From contig DVMU01000180.1 of NCBI GenBank assembly GCA_018714825.1, positions 1 through 42,378 of the forward strand: a DNA stretch of 42,378 nt, written 5' to 3'. Positions 19,289 to 28,700 of the stretch are shown piece by piece (position 1 is the first letter of the stretch; each line of letters starts with the position of its first letter). This stretch comes from Candidatus Pullichristensenella excrementigallinarum (GTDB taxonomy: Bacteria > Bacillota > Clostridia > Christensenellales > Aristaeellaceae). Both the position numbers and the translations under genes were made by a program. Below the pieces are notes generated by a model, which saw only the letters and a list, made by a program, of their open reading frames with translations, was not told where the DNA came from and made no database searches.

Positions 19289-22200
19289 TCACTGCATCAG
19301 TTGGCGAATGGTTTCCGAATCCACGACGGCGTTTTCATCGTTGGGATCGAGCACCGGCAATTGCGCGATCGTGGGATCGTCCGCATTGCGCTGGTTAAAA
19401 TCCTGCTGGAAGCGCATCACCGCCGTGCGGGTTCCCAAATCAAACACGCCCTGCTGGGGAGCGTCGCTCTCATAGAGATACCCACGGCTTACCAGAATGT
19501 TCTGCAAGGCCAGGATCACATCCGAAGAGGAATTGCGATCGATGGTCGAGATGGTCTCCGGCGGATTGGTGGGATTCTCCACCGGCGGGTCCGTGGGATT
19601 CTCCGCCGGTGGATCGGTCGCTTCGGGAGCGGCCAGGGCAAAGCGCACGGTGGAATACTGCATATCCGCTTCCGTGCCGCCCACGGGAATCGCGCCCACA
19701 TACAGGGTGTAGACCACGCCGGAGGTCAAATTCGAGGCGGGCGCTTCCCAAGAAGTCTTGTCCGTGGTCTGCTGGGGCACCAATTCACTGCCGTTGCTGT
19801 CCACCAATCGAACCACATACGTCTGCACGTCGCCCTGGGCCGACCAGGAAAAGCGCACCGCGTCCGCAAAGTAGAGCACGTCGCCCTCAGAATAGCTCTG
19901 GCCGGAGCCCTGGATGCTCGGCGCGGAAATCTCGCTGACCGGCGGCTGGGTGACGGGCGGCTCGGTTACTTCGGGAAGGTCGCGGGCAAAGCTGAAGTTG
20001 GCCACTTTGACATCCGCCTCCGTGCCGCCCACGGGAATCGCGCCCACATACAGGGTATAGACCACGCCTTCGGAAAGGCTCGAGATGTCCACGTTCATGG
20101 AGGTGTTGGCGGTGGTTGTCTCGTTGATCAGGCCGTTGACGCTGTCCTCAAGCCGGACAATGTAGCCCTGCACCTCGCCTTCGGCCGACCAGGAAAGAGT
20201 CGTCGAGGAAGAGAGGAAGTGGATTCCCTCTTCGGTGCGGGAGACATTGCCCGCCTGGATGGTGGGCTCGGAGATCTCGCTGACCGGCGGCTCGGTTTCC
20301 TCCGGAACGTCCAGGGTAAATTGCACCGAGGAATAGACGATGTCTTCTTCCGTGCCGCCCGCGGGGATCGCGCCCACGCGCAATTCATACACCACGCCCG
20401 GCGTCAGGGAGGAGGCGGGGAAGTCGTAATAGTTTTCGGCCGTATCCACCGGGCCGAGGGAGCCTCCGTTGGAATCGGTCAGTATCAGGCGATAGCCCGC
20501 GACGTCTCCCTCCGTGGCCCAGGAAATCCGGGTCGAACCCTCGACATAGCTCACGCCGTTTTCCACGGATACCAGGCTGCCGACCGTGATTTCCGGCGCG
20601 GAGACCTCGCTGACGGGCGGCTGGGTGACGGGCGGCTCGGTGGCCGCGGCCTTGGTCGAGAAGAACATATAGCTCGAACGGGCATCTGCTTCCGATCCGC
20701 CCGCGGGGATGGCAGTGACTTCGATCTCATAGACCAATCCCGGCGTGAGGATGGAGGCGTCGAAGGAAAGGCTGGTGGAGGTCACGGCCTGATCCTGCAG
20801 AACCTGACCGTTGCTGTCGGTAATCTTTACCCGATAGGTGGCGTTTTCGCCCGCGTCCCAGGAGATGGTGACCTGGCCGCTGACGATGTAGATTTCGTCT
20901 TCCACGCCGTCATAGCTGCTGAAGGAGATGACCGGGTCGGTGATGCCCTGGGAAGGATTCTCGGTCGGGGTCGCGGAAGGCGTTTCCACCGGATCGAGAG
21001 AGTTGACGTAGTTTTCGAGATATTGCAGGGTCTTGGCGTCGCACAGGCCGGTGACCTTCAGCGTGTTCGCGCCCCATTGCTGGTTGACCAGTTCCTGGAA
21101 GCGCGTGACCGCCGCCTGGGTGTTCTGCCCGTACTGGCCGTCCGCGGAGGAGAGCAGGCCCAGATACACCAGCTGCTCCTGCACAAACCGAATCGATTCT
21201 TCGGGGGAATCTGGGCCGACCAGGACATCGTCCTCCCCGGCCTCGCCGGGATCTTCGGTGGGCAGAGCCGTCGGCGTGGCGGTCGGCGTGGCAGTCGGCG
21301 TGGCGGTCGGGGTGGCGGTTGGCGTGGCGGTCGGAGTGGCCGTGGCCTGCTGCATCTTCCAGTTGACGGCGTCCTCGAGATAGCCCAGGGTTCGGGCATC
21401 GCACAGGCCGGTCACTTCCAGGGTGCCCGCGCCCAGCTGGCTGTTGACCCAGTTCTGGAAGTATTTGACCGCGCTGATCGTGGAAGGCCCGTATACGCCG
21501 TCCGCCTGATCCAGAAGCTCAAGATAGACCAACTGTTCCTGCACGAACCGGATGGCGATGGGATCGGAATTCTGATCCACATAGTCGCCCTCGCTGGGCT
21601 CCTGGGTGGGCTCGAGGGTGGGAAGCTCCGTAGGCGCCGAAGTGGCGGTCGCGCTGGGCGAAGCTGAGGGCTTGTTGGCCTCCCACCACTGGGTGACATA
21701 CTCGAGATAGCGAAGCGTCAGTTCATCGACCTTTCCGGTAACTTGGAGCACATTCTTGCCCAAGAGGCGGTTGACATAATCCTGGAATTCCCATACCGCA
21801 CCGCTGGTGGCGGAGCCGTACACGCCGTCCACCTTGTCGAGCATTCCCAGCCGCACCAGGTAATCCTGCACCAGGCGGATCAGGGTCGGGGAGGAATTCT
21901 CGTCGATCACGGGCTGCGCCGTCGCGGTGGGAGTGGGCGTCGCGGTGGGGGTATTGGGCTTGACCGAGAGCGGATACTGATCCAGCCAGTACAGCGTCTT
22001 CGGACCGGCGATGCCATCCACGGTCAATCCCGCCTGATAGGTGCTGTTCATATAGCTCTGGAAATCGCGGATCGCCTGCTTGGTGGCGCTGTCGTAACTT
22101 CCGGTGGCGCCGTTTTTGTTCAGCCAGCCCAGTTCAATCAGCTGCCATTGGAGATTGGCGATCTCCGAAGGCGAGGAATTCGAATTGATCACCTGGTCGG

Positions 22201-22987
22201 TCGGGCGCGGCGTGGGAGCAGGCGTGGGCGTCGGCGTGCGCGAAATATCTTCCAACGCCTCAAATTCATTGTCCACATTGCCCTGATAGATATAGTCCAT
22301 CCACGAAAGCTCCGGATCCTTAATCGGGGCGTAGGACGCGGAGGCATAGGGCGTGGGAGAAGGCGTTTCTTCCGGCATCCAGGAAGCGTTCAGAGAGGGC
22401 GAGGGCGTCTGGCGAATATCGGAGGTGTCAAAGGCATTGGAAAGCAGGCGGATCAGCAAAAATGCCACCGCCAGCACCACCACCGCCGCCGCGCCGATTA
22501 GGATCGCGAGCTGCCGGGTTGTGCGCCGGGTTTCATCGCCGCCATCGGAAATTTCCTGCGCGTGAGAGGCGGACTTGCGCTGCGCGATATAGGCGGTTCC
22601 GTTTTCCTCAAAGAAGAAATGCCGCTTTTTTGGGTCTTCAACTCGCTCGACCGAAGCGCGCAGCTTTTGAATGCCCTGTTCAAAGGCGTCCTCCGCGCCC
22701 GGCACGGGCACGACGGAGCCGTCGTTGAGGCGCTTGGCGCTCTCGCGCGGCAGATATTCGCGAATGCGCAATTTGGCTTCGCGCTTGGTATCATACGCCA
22801 TATAGACGATGCCCGTGGCATCCTGCCCCATCGCCCGGCCTACCAGGAACCGGTTATGATAGAGCATCGTGCCCGGCAAAAGCTGGATCTGCGGCACGGC
22901 GGCGCGGGAATCGCGGCCGCAATGGGGACATACGTCCGCTCCGCCCAGATCCTCAAAGCAATACATGCAAAGGTTCTCGTAAGCCAT
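19289..22987 (-). CDS. Mosaic membrane protein: zinc ribbon, degenerate kinase N-lobe, five peptidoglycan-binding and four Fn3-like domains
   Basis: A 1232-residue protein. Residues 7-23 form a zinc ribbon (C7, C10, C20, C23). Residues 37-118 resemble the N-lobe of clostridial Ser/Thr kinases (LPGTMLYHNRFLVGRAMG, IREYLP, AFEQGIQKL). However, the glycine loop is altered (GQDATGI), the usual VAIK lysine is arginine, and no C-lobe follows. A membrane helix lies at 159-182. Outside it come Thr/Pro linkers and four PG_binding_1 modules (starting near 272, 366, 474 and 594), four Fn3-like domains each with ISWxAxG/YTLYVGAIPVGG patterns, and a fifth PG-binding module. The start follows GGAGGAGG. It probably links a cytosolic sensor to the wall. 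It is downstream of the HAD-tmk fusion on the same strand. Confidence 0.85.
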   Translation of the reverse strand: MAYENLCMYCFEDLGGADVCPHCGRDSRAAVPQIQLLPGTMLYHNRFLVGRAMGQDATGIVYMAYDTKREAKLRIREYLPRESAKRLNDGSVVPVPGAEDAFEQGIQKLRASVERVEDPKKRHFFFEENGTAYIAQRKSASHAQEISDGGDETRRTTRQLAILIGAAAVVVLAVAFLLIRLLSNAFDTSDIRQTPSPSLNASWMPEETPSPTPYASASYAPIKDPELSWMDYIYQGNVDNEFEALEDISRTPTPTPAPTPRPTDQVINSNSSPSEIANLQWQLIELGWLNKNGATGSYDSATKQAIRDFQSYMNSTYQAGLTVDGIAGPKTLYWLDQYPLSVKPNTPTATPTPTATAQPVIDENSSPTLIRLVQDYLVRLGMLDKVDGVYGSATSGAVWEFQDYVNRLLGKNVLQVTGKVDELTLRYLEYVTQWWEANKPSASPSATATSAPTELPTLEPTQEPSEGDYVDQNSDPIAIRFVQEQLVYLELLDQADGVYGPSTISAVKYFQNWVNSQLGAGTLEVTGLCDARTLGYLEDAVNWKMQQATATPTATPTATPTATPTATPTATPTALPTEDPGEAGEDDVLVGPDSPEESIRFVQEQLVYLGLLSSADGQYGQNTQAAVTRFQELVNQQWGANTLKVTGLCDAKTLQYLENYVNSLDPVETPSATPTENPSQGITDPVISFSSYDGVEDEIYIVSGQVTISWDAGENATYRVKITDSNGQVLQDQAVTSTSLSFDASILTPGLVYEIEVTAIPAGGSEADARSSYMFFSTKAAATEPPVTQPPVSEVSAPEITVGSLVSVENGVSYVEGSTRISWATEGDVAGYRLILTDSNGGSLGPVDTAENYYDFPASSLTPGVVYELRVGAIPAGGTEEDIVYSSVQFTLDVPEETEPPVSEISEPTIQAGNVSRTEEGIHFLSSSTTLSWSAEGEVQGYIVRLEDSVNGLINETTTANTSMNVDISSLSEGVVYTLYVGAIPVGGTEADVKVANFSFARDLPEVTEPPVTQPPVSEISAPSIQGSGQSYSEGDVLYFADAVRFSWSAQGDVQTYVVRLVDSNGSELVPQQTTDKTSWEAPASNLTSGVVYTLYVGAIPVGGTEADMQYSTVRFALAAPEATDPPAENPTDPPVENPTNPPETISTIDRNSSSDVILALQNILVSRGYLYESDAPQQGVFDLGTRTAVMRFQQDFNQRNADDPTIAQLPVLDPNDENAVVDSETIRQLMQ
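21267..21338 (-). repeat. 12-bp tandem repeat encoding (ATPT)n
   Basis: Six units close to GCGGTCGGCGTG (plus strand) encode the Thr-Pro linker near residues 549-575 of the mosaic protein. Unit-to-unit differences are single third-position changes. Copy number is likely variable between strains. Confidence 0.9.
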
Positions 22988-23041
22988 GGAGTCCTCCTCC
23001 TTCTCGCCTGCGGACAAGGGAAAATCTTGTCCGTTCCCTCT

Positions 23042-24307
23042 CTAGTGCAGAAAATCCAGAACCGCCGCTTCGACGGCCGAATAGACGGTATCGATGCTTC
23101 CGGCCGCGTCGATCACGCGGAAGCGATCGGGTTCCTGTTCGCTCAAACGCCGGTATCCCGCGAGCACGCGATCAAAGTACTGGGCCTTTTCGACCTCCAT
23201 GCGATCCGAGGCGTGCGCGGCCCGTTGCCGACCCAACGCGGTCGCGGCGTCGGTCAACAGAAGCACGGTCAGATCCGGTTTCAATCTTCCGACAGCGGGG
23301 GCGTTTATTTGACGTATCAAATCCTCTCCAAGTTCACGCCCGTAGGCCTGATAGGCAATGGAAGAATCTAAAAATCGATCGCAAAGCACGATTTTCCCCG
23401 CCGCCAGCGCGGGGAGGATGATCGAACGCACATGCTCCGCGCGCGCGGCCGCGAACAAAAGCGCCTCGCATTCGTCGGACATGCCCAGGGAACCGATATC
23501 GAGCACGACCTGCCGGATGCGCTCGGAAATCGGGCATCCGCCGGGCTCGCGGGTGAATACAAGGGAATATCCCATTTCCTCCAGACGCGCCCGCAGGCGG
23601 TTGAGCTGCGTGGTCTTGCCGGAACCGTCGGTTCCCTCGAAGGTGAGGAATCGCCCCCTGGGAAGGGGAACTTCCAGAAATTCCCGCAGCGCTTGCGGCG
23701 TTTCGACAATCTGATCCGCCCCGGCCTGTTCCAGTTCCTCCCGGCTTCCGTATCCGTATGTCACGCCGATGGTGAAAAAGCCGCGCCGCCTGGCGGCCTC
23801 GATATCGAATCTGCGATCGCCCACCATGGCGACCCGGCCGGGATTGCGGCCCTCCAGGGCGCGGGCGATCAGGTGTTCCTTGTCCGAGCGGCGCTCGTCG
23901 TAGCGCGTGCCCACCAATCCGTCGAGCAGCCGATCCAATCCGAAATACCGGGCAACCTTCTGCGCCAGCGGCTCGGGCTTGCCCGTCACGATGATCGAAT
24001 GTCCGCCCGATCGCGCGATGCCCGAAAGCAGATCCGGAATACCGGGATAGACCCGGTTTTCCCGCCAGCCGACTTCGCGGAAGCGCTCGCGGAAGACTTC
24101 TATGGCCCGCGATACGTCCTCTTCGCGCACGCGCGCGATCTTTAAAAGCGATTCGTACAGCGGAGGCCCCACGAATTCCCGCAATCGCTCTTCCGGGGGA
24201 ACGGGATAGCCGAGCGTTCGGAGCGCGTGCGCGACGCTCTTTTCAATGCCTTCGCCGGATTGAGTGAGGGTGCCGTCCAAATCAAAGAGGATTGTATCAA
24301 ACCGCAT
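23042..24307 (-). CDS. tmk: HAD-family phosphatase fused to thymidylate kinase
   Basis: A single 421-residue frame with two enzymes. Residues 1-213 are a HAD phosphatase of the Gph/PpaX type: FDLDGTL with Asp9 and Asp11, Thr108 in VTGKPE, Lys143, and VGDRRFD with Asp164. Residues 216-421 are a full dTMP kinase: P-loop EGTDGSGKT with Lys231, FTREPGG (251-257), DRFLDSSIAYQ (310-320) and a Gln/Arg lid near 360. The joint (EFLEVPLPRGRFLTFEG) has no in-frame ATG, GTG or TTG and no ribosome site, so tmk is not separately translated. The start overlaps the decarboxylase stop by 11 bases, with AAAGGAG upstream. Next to YaaO-like decarboxylase, tmk is in its normal Firmicute context. Confidence 0.92.
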   Translation of the reverse strand: MRFDTILFDLDGTLTQSGEGIEKSVAHALRTLGYPVPPEERLREFVGPPLYESLLKIARVREEDVSRAIEVFRERFREVGWRENRVYPGIPDLLSGIARSGGHSIIVTGKPEPLAQKVARYFGLDRLLDGLVGTRYDERRSDKEHLIARALEGRNPGRVAMVGDRRFDIEAARRRGFFTIGVTYGYGSREELEQAGADQIVETPQALREFLEVPLPRGRFLTFEGTDGSGKTTQLNRLRARLEEMGYSLVFTREPGGCPISERIRQVVLDIGSLGMSDECEALLFAAARAEHVRSIILPALAAGKIVLCDRFLDSSIAYQAYGRELGEDLIRQINAPAVGRLKPDLTVLLLTDAATALGRQRAAHASDRMEVEKAQYFDRVLAGYRRLSEQEPDRFRVIDAAGSIDTVYSAVEAAVLDFLH

Positions 24308-25619
24308 GGTCAATTTCTCCTTTTTCCACAATGGAAACCGCGTCGCCTTCCAGGCCGAACAGCGTCGCTCCCATCGCGCGCATCTGTGCCAGGAACGCCA
24401 CGACCTCCCCGGTAAAGCGTTCGCCGGGCAATATCGCGGGCCATCCGGGCGGATAAGCGCCCACCGCGCGGGCCGCAATTTTCCCCGTCGCCCGCTCGAG
24501 GGGCACAGTTCGGGAAGGGGAGAGCGCAGCCTCCCGCAGGGGCATTTCGCGAATCCCGACAGGGGCCGGGGGAAACGCCTTCTGCGTTCCCTCGCCGCCC
24601 TGGAGCGCGCGCAATCCATCCACAAGGTGGGAAAAGTCTTCTTCCCGGTCGAATACCGTCGAAATCGCGACGACACGATGCAAATCCGCCATTTCCAGGG
24701 CCAGTCCCCGATCCCGCAATTGGGCGTAGGCCTCCCAGCCCGTCAGCCCCAGGCCGGAGACGTCCAACGTCAGCCGCGTTGGATCTCCGCCGGCGCGCAT
24801 TCGCAGGCCGGAAATCGAGGCAATATCGCGCCGGAATGCCGCGCACAAGGAAAGCAGGCGCTTGAGCGCCTCTGTGCCGTTGGCATCCATCCAGGCGCGC
24901 GCGTTATCCAGCGAGCGCAAAATCAGAAAGGAGGGGCTGGAACTGAAACTCAGGCGCAGCATTTCCCGAGCGCGGGGGGCGTCCTGCGGGTTTTTCAGAT
25001 GCAGCCAAGCGCCGCCGGTCAGGCAGCCCAGCGTCTTGTGCGCGCTTTCCACCGAGAAATCCGCGCCCAGCCGCACGGCGGAGAGCGGGCGATCCCACCA
25101 ATGGAAATGCGCGCCGTGCGCGGCGTCCACCAGGACCTTCATGCCCCGCGAATGCGCCGCGCGCGCGATCGCGCCCAAATCCGGGCAATTGCCGTAATAA
25201 TCCGGATAGGTCACCAGCACCGCCCGCGCGGCGCTCTTTTCGATCGCCGAAAGGAAATCCGCCGCCGGATGCACCGCTTCCGGCTCCACGCCAGCCAACA
25301 CGCAACCGGAAAAGGCCGAATGGTGCGCGTCGCGAGAGAGAAGCAGCCGATCCCCGGGAAACAGCGCGGAGAGGATCGAGGCATGGATGCCCGAAGTGGC
25401 CCCGCCGCTGAGCAGCATCGACGCGCCCGCGCCCGCAGATTGGGCCAGGAGTTCTTCCGCCCGGCGGATGCCGCTTGTCGGGGCGTAGAGATCGTCCGTG
25501 TTCCACAATTCGGTCATGTCCAATTCCGAGGGAATGGCGCCCAGACGCCCCTTGTGTCCGGGCATGTGAAAGCGCGTAAACCCCTGCGCCCGCGAGAGCA
25601 TGGCATCGATCGGCCGCAT
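24297..25619 (-). CDS. Orn/Lys/Arg decarboxylase family PLP enzyme (YaaO-like)
   Basis: A 440-residue fold-type I PLP enzyme of the Orn/Lys/Arg decarboxylase major-domain family. Visible signatures are FHMPGHKG (17-24), GATSGIHA (73-80), VLVDAAHGAH (162-171) with the PLP-ring Asp165, and the Schiff-base lysine Lys195 in SAHKTL. It is the short form, like Bacillus YaaO, which is also encoded just before tmk. Which amino acid it uses cannot be read from sequence. AAAGGAG precedes the start, a strong promoter lies upstream, and it is translationally coupled to HAD-tmk. Confidence 0.92.
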   Translation of the reverse strand: MRPIDAMLSRAQGFTRFHMPGHKGRLGAIPSELDMTELWNTDDLYAPTSGIRRAEELLAQSAGAGASMLLSGGATSGIHASILSALFPGDRLLLSRDAHHSAFSGCVLAGVEPEAVHPAADFLSAIEKSAARAVLVTYPDYYGNCPDLGAIARAAHSRGMKVLVDAAHGAHFHWWDRPLSAVRLGADFSVESAHKTLGCLTGGAWLHLKNPQDAPRAREMLRLSFSSSPSFLILRSLDNARAWMDANGTEALKRLLSLCAAFRRDIASISGLRMRAGGDPTRLTLDVSGLGLTGWEAYAQLRDRGLALEMADLHRVVAISTVFDREEDFSHLVDGLRALQGGEGTQKAFPPAPVGIREMPLREAALSPSRTVPLERATGKIAARAVGAYPPGWPAILPGERFTGEVVAFLAQMRAMGATLFGLEGDAVSIVEKGEIDHAV

Positions 25620-25673
25620 GACCCGGCTCCTTTCTCAAGGATGAAAGACGCAAGTTTCATACCGTTTTTCTAC

Positions 25674-25702
25674 ATTATAAAATACAATTGTGACATTCTC
25701 AA
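25674..25702 (-). promoter_or_regulatory. Sigma-A promoter of the decarboxylase-tmk operon
   Basis: Minus-strand TTGAGA (25697-25702), 17 bases, TATAAT (25674-25679). The -35 overlaps the end of addB. The leader holds a small dyad ATGAAA/TTTCAT at about 25641-25660 just before the ribosome site. Confidence 0.8.
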
Positions 25703-28700
25703 TCATCGATTTTGACAAATCCCTCTATTGCCGCGAGCACTTGGGGAAGCGACATCTTATCGATCTTGCGCAGGCGCTCGGCATGGACCTTGGGATCGTT
25801 CAGGCAAGCGCTCTTCCATCGGCAGAATTCGCAGGCGTCCGAAGAGGGGGTTCGAACCGGGGCGGGGGCGGCTTTCCCCCCGCGAATGTCGCGCACATGC
25901 GCGCCCGCCATGCGCAGAGTATGCCCGATCAGTTTTTCAAAGCCCTGCTGATCGGTACAATTTCCCTGCTTTCCCACAGAACCGTCCTGATTGCGCCGGA
26001 GCCGGAGCACCCGGTCGAATTGCGGAGCCATGGCGCTGAGAAGCCGCGCATCATTCGGGGCCAGGCCGTCCATGCGCAAAGAGCGCATCCGCTCGGCCTC
26101 GATTTTTTGGGGATCGGTTTCCTGGGTGGAGAGAATACCCTCATCCATGCGGAAGTAGAACACGCCCGCGCTCTTGCCGCCCCTGCGCCTGAGCGCGGTG
26201 GCCAGATAGGTCAGCAGTTGCAATTGCAATCCGCAATAGATCTCGCACATCTCCAGGGCGCGCGCCGAACGCTTGTAGTCGATCACGCGCAGGTAGGTAT
26301 CCTCGCCGTCCGTCCACTCGTCCACGCGGTCGATCGTGCCCTCCAGCACGCAGTCGCCCGCCACGAGGAGTTCGCCGCGCCCCTCCTGGAAACGCATTTC
26401 CAATTCCACGGGTCGAAACAGGCTGTCCTGCAGGTGTTCGGCGAGCACCCTGGCCGCCGTGCGCGCCACGCCGCGCAGCCGCCGCTCCTCGGCAAGGGAA
26501 GTCGCCGTTTGACCCAGCGGCCCCTCGCGCAGCGCGCCCAACAGGGCGGAGGAAATTTCATCCATGCGGCTTTGCGCCCGATCGGGGTCGATATGGCCGT
26601 CCTTGTCCAGGGCGTCGGCGAGGAAAGAGCGCACGGCGTCGTGGAAAAACAGGCCCTCGTCGCGCGGGGTGAGCTGGTAGGGATCCACAACCAGCGGCTG
26701 GAGGCCGTATTGCGCGAAATGCTGGAAAGGGCAGCGCGCAAAGCTCTCCAGCCGCGTCACGCTGGCGCGCCGGAGCTTTCCATACAGTTCCCGGGCCGTT
26801 CCGGGACGCAGGCGCTCCGCCTCTTCGGGCAGGCGCAAGGCGGACCGAAGCCGCGCGAGGGCCTCTCCCGCCTGGGGAAGATCCTTCAGCGCGCGCAACG
26901 CCTCGCGCTCAACCTGTCCGGCCTCCAAGAGCCTCCCGGAAAGGCCCTTGATCGCGGCGCTCGAGGATTCCATCAGCATTCGGGAAAGCGAGAGATCTTC
27001 CGCCAGGCCTCCGCGAAAGTGGAGCGCGGGAAAGATCTCGCGGATCTGCTCGACCATTCCGGAGGGCTGCAACGCCTGATCGTCCGCTCCGTTGAGCGGA
27101 AAGGAGATCATGACGTACTCCGTGGCCATGGCAAGCGCGCATTTGATCGAATACATATCCGAACGCGCGGCGTCCGAGACGTCCGGGCCGAGATATTTGC
27201 GCGTCTTTTCACTCAGGCGCAATTTTTGCTGCAAATTCAAAAGCCCGCCCGGCGCGCCCGCGGCCCGATCGCTCGCGCCCAGCACGATAACGGCCCGAGT
27301 TGCCTGCATGGAGATGCGCTCCGCCTCCTGGGCGAATACCGCGTCTCCGGATTGCGGCAGGGGCTTGATCACCGCCGCGTCCAGGGATTCCTGCAACAGC
27401 GCGAGCAGCTCTCCCAGGGGCAATTTGCGCTCTCCCAGGATGGCGTGCATTTGGTCGAGCGTGCCCAATACGCGGTTCCAGACCTGCGCCTGCTCTCCCG
27501 CTTCGCGGCGCAGATCCAGGGCCTTGAATTCTTCCTGCTTTTGGAGGCTGCGCTCATAGGCGCGAATATCGGTCAAAAAGCCGAACAGCGCCGCAAGCTG
27601 CGCGGGGAGATTCTCCGCCTCCCGCAGGGCCGCGCGCAGGTTCGCCACCGGGCGGAAGGCCCGCTCGCGGATGGGTTCCAGCGCTTCGACAACCTCCTGC
27701 AAACCTCGCCGCAGGGGGCGCAAAAACGCTTGCCCGGCCAGTCCGTATTGTACCGCGTAGTTGCGCAGGCGGTCGGCCTCGTCCGGTTCGATATCGAGAA
27801 ATCCCGTGCCGATCAGCGCGAGGGCGTCTTCCGTGCGGAAGTTGTAGACCAACAATGTCAAAGCCCCTAAGAGGGATTCGGTCAGCGCGTGCCGTGAAGC
27901 CGGACGGCTCGAGGAGAGAAACAGCGGGATTTCATATTCCCGGAACGCTTCCTCCAGCGCCTGATGATAGTCCTCCAGGCCAAAGCAGAGAATGCGCATG
28001 TCGTTCCATTTCCAATGCCTCTGCCGGGCCAGCCTGCGGCACAGGGCCGCGGCATAGAGCGCTTCCTGCTGCGGGTTGCGCGCCTGCAAAAGCTGGACGG
28101 CTCGGGGAACGCCTCCCTCCCAGGGGCGGCAAGGGAAGGCAAACAGTTCCTTTGTCAGATATCGAAGTTCCGGATGGCGGAAATCCTCTGCCTCGTCCAC
28201 GGCGACGCGTTCGGCCAGGGCATTGGCCTCCCGGGCGGCGAGCAACAGCCTGCGAACCGAAGCCTCCAGCGGGTGAAACAGATCATAATCGCGCGCGCGA
28301 CGGTCATTGGGCAGGGGGATAAGCGCGCTTACCGGGCAGACTGCGGCCAACGCGCCCATCAGGCGGTTGACGGTGGGCGGCGTCATGTCGAACCCATAGA
28401 AGCAGATCTCGCATTCGGAAAGAAACGTTGCGTCCCGCACGCGCGCCGTGGCCTCGAACAGTTCGGATTCCCCATCCTGATAGCGCCCGGCAAGCGCGTT
28501 CTCATAGGCCTGCAGGATTTCGGCCAGGTCGCCGATTTTGTTGGCAAGGGAGCCGGAAAAGCCCTCGGCGGCTTCGCGCAATTCCTCCGGAGTGACGGCG
28601 GCCTGGCGCAGAATTTCCAGATCCTGCATACACCTTTGCGCAAATCCGCGCCGGTTTTCCGCGCCCCGATAGGCGGTCAGGCGGCCCTTGAGGGAAATCA

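Noticed and set aside
19196-21667. An 823-codon plus-strand frame rich in Gly/Arg/His
   Set aside because: Antisense to the Fn3 and peptidoglycan-binding part of the mosaic protein; low-complexity translation and no family resemblance.
23042-23700. Separate tmk gene with its own start
   Set aside because: There is no in-frame ATG, GTG or TTG with a ribosome site at the joint with the HAD domain, so a single fused protein is the better reading.
25690-27870. A 726-codon plus-strand frame
   Set aside because: Antisense to addB, whose Fe-S cysteines and nuclease motifs are clear; the frame itself shows no motif.
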